Shown piece by piece: positions 59,070 to 64,000 of a DNA stretch of 64,000 bases. Origin of the DNA: Eutypa lata (Eukaryota > Ascomycota > Sordariomycetes > Xylariales > Diatrypaceae). The notes under the pieces were generated by a model, which was given only the letters and a program-made list of their open reading frames with translations, was not told the origin of the DNA and ran no database searches. The position numbers were made by a program, and so were the translations under genes. The stretch spans positions 682,001 to 746,000 of the forward strand of contig JAKULF010000015.1 in NCBI GenBank assembly GCA_022661535.1, written 5' to 3'. Each line of letters starts with the position of its first letter. The stretch's first letter is position 1.

Positions 59070-59691
59070 ATGGGATTGATTGAATCGGGTGGTTTGAGCT
59101 TTAAGTTTGTCGACGTTTTAAAATGAAATGAGGTCGAGTTTGGTAGCACACACACACACACACATATATATGTGGAGTCTTCTGAACTGTTCGGTGACAC
59201 CATCATATATTCCGGATACTTAACGATTTCTTTCATTTAATTCAAGTTACTGAAGGAATTCGCTATTGAAGTTTTTTTATAAAAAAAATAGCTAGAATTA
59301 GATTTTTGTTTTCGGCGCTATTGTTTCATCAATAAGCCAGGACGAAGGGTTTCTTTTTTAAGTACTGATATAAAAATCTTTGATATACCCCCCCTATAAC
59401 CCCGCTTACCTATAAGAAATCCAAAAACATGATAAGTGCGGGTGGGAAAAAAAATTTGCAAACATGATTATACACGTGTCGTCGACGTTCCTACCGTCAT
59501 TGATCATCCCATGATATCGACCAGCCTCCCCGTTTTTCGCCACCCAAGCCTATAAACAGTTACCGTGCTTTGTTGGAGGAAAAAAAATCATCGAGGCAGC
59601 AGCCCGGTGCAATATCCTCTCGTCCAAAATCCACGATTATAGCATTAAATATACTCATCCCCCTGGACCCCAAGCTTCCGTAGAGCACCGC
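59070..59691. other. Intergenic between convergent genes
   Basis: About 620 nt with a CA dinucleotide run at 59149-59163 and AT-rich 3' flanks. No gene. Confidence 0.6.
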
Positions 59692-60869
59692 TTAATACTG
59701 CGGGTTGGCCCCGATAGGGGTGTATTCCTCCTGTCGAGGAGGCAAGGGACCAGGTCGGACATCACGAGGATCCCGGGCGTCACGGGGATCCCGCATGTCA
59801 CGGGGGTCGCGGATATCGCGGGGGTCGCGGGGGTCACGAGGGTCACGGCCGTCGCTGAAGTGCTTCTTGCGGAGAGCGGCCAGCCTCTTCTTCTTGGTCG
59901 CCGTGTTGATGTATGTGCCGATCGAGAAGGCGACAACGTTGAAGAAGACCATCCAGGTAGATTCCGGAAGGAACTGCTGGGCGAAAGCCAGAGCCAGCGG
60001 CGAGCTGATCCATGAGACCTTCATGACCTTCCAGAAGCCCACGCGTACGGTAGCGCGGACTTGGTGGTACGTTCGAGCACCAGCAATAAGAGCCATAGCA
60101 ACGAGATACACCGAGTTTTGGATCGGCGCAATCTATAAAGGAGCATGTTAGTTGAGTAACCTAGCAGGACAGTGCGGGGGTACAGTGCAGTGCCAAGTTG
60201 ATGATAGAGGACGTACAATCAGGTTACTGGCGAGGATCTGTAGGATCTTAGAACGCAGGCTTGTGCGACCCTTAAAGGCCTTCTGCAGACACCAGATCAA
60301 AAAGTGGCCCAGAGGGGCGCTGACAAGAGCACCATAAGCGGCCATCTTGGGAACCCGGGATGTGAAGTAGTTTCCATGCTTGTTGCGGTCCTTGGCTAGC
60401 CAGGATGCAAGGAACTCTTGGAGACCGGCGAGCGTGCCCGAGGTGAGCATCTTCATCCGCAGGGGATTCTTTTCAAGTTGATTGATGTACCACTAGGAAT
60501 GAGTAAGACTCAGTGTTAGCCGGTTAAGTCTAGTGTAGTCCAGCGCAGTCCTTCTTCTTCTTCTTCCGGTCCAAGGGTGAAAGGGAAAGCCGATGAGATA
60601 AGACGCACCATCAGATAGCCCCGCGTGCCCGCATTGCCTTTCCCTCCAGTGATGGCAGTTCCGAGCTTCTCGGCGATGGGATGCTTCCCACTGGTACCTG
60701 GGATATGTTGAAGTTCACGGCCGACGTCACGAGCGAATTCGCGACCGGCATCGCGGGTGATATCATGGCCGATATCATGACGGCTGACTTCGCGGCCAGC
60801 ATCGCGGGCAAAGTCCGCGGCACTCTCGGTGGTCCTGCGGACCGTGTCCCGCTCGATCTTGACCGACAT
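59692..60869 (-). CDS. Mpv17/PMP22-family membrane protein with Arg-Asp-Pro repeat tail
   Basis: Three exons, 60869-60609, 60492-60217 and 60132-59692, all joined in phase 0, encode 325 aa. The core from about residue 88 (WYINQLEKNPLRMKMLTSG) is the Mpv17/PMP22 signature start, followed by four hydrophobic segments including MAAYGALVSAPLGHFLIWCL, the IAPIQNSVYLVAMALIAG helix and SPLALAFAQQFLPESTWMVFFNVVAFSIG. Family members are small peroxisomal or mitochondrial inner-membrane channel-like proteins. Two unusual additions are seen: an N-terminal extension of about 87 residues with RDAGRE/RDVGRE-type repeats, and a hydrophilic C-terminal tail with about seven RDP-x repeats (coded in about 59750-59855). 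Location, peroxisome or mitochondrion, cannot be told from the sequence. Confidence 0.93.
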
Positions 60870-62931
60870 TTTTTTTTGGTTTGTTTCGAAGCGGTATGAA
60901 ATTTAAAACGGCGCAAAAGCAAAATGGATTGTATTTCTATTGATAAGATATATAAGTTAGTGCTCAACTCGCAATGGAAACAGACTGCATTGCGGCCGGT
61001 GATGTTGCAAAAAAGGTGGGAGGGAATATTGGGCTCGACCAATTGTTTTGTTTACCTCTCTTCGGGGGGGCTGACTGACGAGGGCGAGGGTTGGGTGGAG
61101 AATAATTCCTTATTATTATCCCTTAGGCCGTCGCGCGCTGATCATGGAGCTTGGTGAGATAAAACAGGATTAAAAATTGGCAAAAATTAGATGGATCTTA
61201 CAATTGCGACAGATTTTTAGTTCATTAGGGATGGATAGTTTATTTTCGGTTGATCTGTTCTGGTTTCGTTAGGTTTAGGGTTGAAAAAAGGTGGTTGGGA
61301 AAATGGATGATGGGAAAGAAACTTGGGGGTTCGCGAGGTTGGCAAGGTTGGACATCCATCTAACTACTTAGTTAGTCCATCCATCCATCCAGGCTACAGA
61401 CAGACAGACACACACCAATGCCAATGCCAATGTCAGCCAGCCAGACAGCCCAGCTTTTCCCCTTCCAATCGAGTTCTGGGGTGATGCAGTAGTACTAGGG
61501 GAGGGTCTCGATTGCCGCGGCCCAGTTTGCTTACCTAGGTATTCCAAGCCAACTTTGAATTGGTTAAACTAGATACTGTTTTGGGGGGGGGCAAAGCAGC
61601 TAAAGCAAGTTGCTTGATACTGCCGCGCTGCGCTGCACAACACCGCGACGAGCGTTGCTAGGGGCATTAAGGGGCCCAAGCGGAGCTTCAGCGGATCTCG
61701 TTACATGGTGTTGATTGGTAAATATGACTTGCAGGGATTTACGCAATATATCTTTCGCCGATCTCCGATTCAATGGCACCTCGACAACACACAGGTAACT
61801 ACCTGGGTAGGGTACTGCACACTTGCAGACGACTGGAGACGCGGACTCGATGCAGTGCAGCCCATCTCGTAGACCTTCAATAGACATATACGAGTTAGTG
61901 CGTAAGGTGGGCTATCAGGGCTACGGTGAAAAAATCTCCTATACGTATGGAGAGACGGTGAGTACTGCAGGTGCTATATACAAATCTGGTTCTTTATACT
62001 TAAAGCGGTTTCTCATATAACTCCACATACCTAAATCGAATAACAAGGTGGAGGCTATCATTGCAATGGAATTTCACATACATGTGATCGTCAAGCCAGA
62101 CCGATCGATGTGCTTCAGTCGTACGGAGTTTTCTATGGTACGAAGTAGTTAATTGAGTTCATTTTTTTTATTAATTTTGTGTGTGGACAAGTCAGTTGGG
62201 TAGCTATTCTTATTTTAGATACCTACATAAAAGACTTGCGTGTTTTGCAGCTGAACAGAGCTTGGGAGGTAATTAATTTTTAGCAACACAAAGCTGATGG
62301 ATGACCTGGTAGAAGTGCAATAATTTTGTATATATCTACACCTCCATAAGTGGGATCTCTCTAGGTGGGATGTATGTCGTAATTTATCTTTATCGTTATC
62401 GCTATCGTTAATTGTAATCGTAGGCAGAAACGAACTCGTTAATTCTACTCCATGTATGCAGGTGTGTTGACGGGCAACCATTATCACTCAGGTACCGTAA
62501 AGGAAAATGGGAACCCTGGTGCCTAAGGGTGAACAATAAGCACTTGATGAACACATGACAGCCCTCTTGTCTTCGGAGTTTTCGGTGTTCACCCCGCCCA
62601 TTGGAACATTGAAGCATTCCTTTTTGGTATCTTTCATTTGCTATTTGTCCAATATCATCTTGACAAGTAGTACCAATCCAGCCTTTTATTAGTCTTCCAA
62701 TACTGTCTAACTTAGATTCACTCGGTCAATAAGCATAGAGTTTTCAATTTCGCTGATCAATATAGAAGCTTACAAACTTCATCGTCGAGAATAGGGGTTT
62801 GTAACTTCACTGACCGGCACAAAGGCTTGCGACATTGCTAACTTTACTTTAGACTCAAAAAAAGAAGAGATACGCAGTTTGTAAACTGCCATCCGACCTA
62901 GATCCTGGCGACTGCCCATCATCACCAAGCC
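60870..62931. other. 2-kb intergenic region
   Basis: Between two divergently oriented genes. It includes short direct repeats (CCAATG, CAGCCAG, CAGACA) at about 61375-61450. Short open frames near 61600-62020 are not convincing. Confidence 0.55.
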
Positions 62932-64000
62932 ATGGAATCTTTCACGCCACTGATGTGGCCTCAGAGCTATGGGGGAAACCGAGACCCCAGACTTCCTTTA
63001 TCGACCTTTCGTAACTATCAACCACCGGTCATGTCAAGTTGCAGCCATATTACGGTATGTATTAAAAATATATCTTCTTGGTTCCTAAGACTCTTCTCCT
63101 AGAAGTGTCTTCAAATCCTATCGACCTCCATTACGACTGCTAACCTGTTCGTAGATGGCGCGCTTTTACGACAAGAACTTGACCTGCTCTTTGTGTCAGA
63201 AACCAGGCCAATAGGGATGGCTCTACCGCTGCACAGAGGACAGGGAGGTCCTCATTGAGGACGCTATGAGAAAGGGCCATTTGGTATGTTCGGCCTGCTC
63301 CTGCTGCAATGAATTGAGCTATAAGCTGCTAATTCTAGATCTAGGTGTGTTTTGACCGTCTGGGATTGTCGTTTGGCGATGTGTCCCAAGTCAAGACCCG
63401 GAGCGCTGAGAGCCGATCGGACAAGCTGAGTTTCCTGAAGGAAATCACCCCCGAGCAGATGCAGACGTATACTCCAGACCAGGTTGCTACCATCTTGAAG
63501 CAACGGGAACATGTAAGTCTTTTTATTGCTTCAGTTTAGAAGCCTTAGCTTATGCGGGAAAAAACAGCTTTTGGAGGTAATCGACCAAGACCAAGACCGA
63601 GAGTATCAGACTGCACTTGGCTATCCGGATTCGGGGAAGAAGCCCTGGGTTCCTGATCAGGCTGATGAGTGCCAGTACAAATGCTGTCACAGGTGCCGAC
63701 CAGCTCTCCTAGGACGCTCCTACCTGAGTCTGAATGGAATTGTGGAGGGCGAGATACCCACTACTGCAGTGACTGGTTTCGGATTCCATCATGCAGGAGC
63801 TCGACCTGTGATGGATGTAGACATTGTCAAGAATCTTGGATGTCGAAGTGTTCCTTGGGTATGTTTGACTTATCTCGTGTTGATTAATTACGATGATATA
63901 CTGATTTAGAATATAGCCCCAAGCTCAGCCTGATAGACTGTTGTCTCTAACTGCATTGTCAACTCTAACTTTGGCTTCTTTTTTAAGTTCCTCAGAAGAA
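62932..64000 (+). CDS. Unknown-function protein with CxxC motifs, partial at the right edge; in-frame TAG
   Basis: Proposed exons are 62932-63054, 63155-63283, 63345-63512, 63568-63858 and 63988 onward, all in phase. Sequence landmarks are a CSLC motif in LTCSLCQKPG, the GWLYRCTEDREVLIEDAM segment, VCFDRLGLSFGDV, a KEITPEQMQTYTPDQV helix, a second Cys cluster in ECQYKCCHRC, and LSLNGIVEGEIPTTAVTGFGFH. This looks like a fungal family with a zinc-binding-type Cys arrangement, which I cannot name. An in-frame TAG at 63212-63214 interrupts exon 2 just before GWLYRC. The same TAG is a legal AG acceptor in phase with exon 1 (intron 63055-63214), which would bypass the stop but lose the CSLC motif. 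So the gene is either a pseudogene, uses the alternative splice, or the base is an error. The 3' end lies outside the window. Confidence 0.68.

Noticed and set aside
1..64000. tRNA, 5S rRNA or other structured RNA genes
   Set aside because: Scanning by eye for B-box-like GGTTCGAATCC motifs with matching A boxes gave no convincing candidate; a covariance-model search would be needed to exclude them.

Overview
This is a nuclear-genome window from a filamentous ascomycete (Pezizomycotina). The evidence is the gene structure: short GT-AG introns of about 55-240 nt with CTAAC-type branch sites, Zn2Cys6 and Myb regulators, and the fungal proteins HRI1, T1-type RNase, an LPMO-like secreted protein, eL34 and PRP8. 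Order or genus cannot be fixed from the sequence; a Sordariomycete or Leotiomycete is a guess.

Left part (1-26 kb). HRI1 and an 818-aa proline-rich/charged membrane protein lie on the minus strand, followed by 3.3 kb without a gene. An accessory-looking stretch then carries a secreted guanyl-specific RNase, an unrecognised 229-aa protein with a 620-bp MITE (98-bp inverted repeats, TA target duplication) inserted 18 bp before its start codon, a CocE/NonD-type hydrolase broken by a one-base frameshift, and a Zn2Cys6 regulator. A minus-strand block follows: an alpha/beta-hydrolase fused to a capping-enzyme-like Cys-phosphatase, an NDUFAF3-like complex I assembly factor, and ribosomal protein eL34.

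Centre (26-44 kb). eL34 and PRP8 are divergent and share about 650 bp that contains a perfect 11-bp inverted repeat. PRP8, the spliceosome core protein, carries a 170-aa mini-intein at the site occupied by other fungal PRP8 inteins. It is followed by about 8.5 kb without a gene, rich in TACCTA/TAGGTA and (CATA)n motifs, then a tandem-Myb regulator whose 5' exon is unresolved, then another 7 kb without a gene.

Right part (51-64 kb). There is a ketopantoate reductase-like gene, a putative Fe(II)/2-oxoglutarate oxygenase-like gene with a frame-preserving intron, a 9-bp minisatellite, a secreted LPMO-like protein with a predicted N-terminal histidine, an Mpv17/PMP22 membrane protein with a repetitive Arg-Asp-Pro tail, and a multi-exon gene of unknown function running off the right edge. 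In that last gene an in-frame TAG coincides with a possible splice acceptor.

Most genes are unrelated housekeeping or accessory genes. The only local groupings suggested are the hydrolase-regulator pair at 13.7-18.8 kb and the divergent eL34/PRP8 pair. The most notable features are the PRP8 mini-intein, the hydrolase-phosphatase fusion, the oxygenase-like protein and the MITE insertion.
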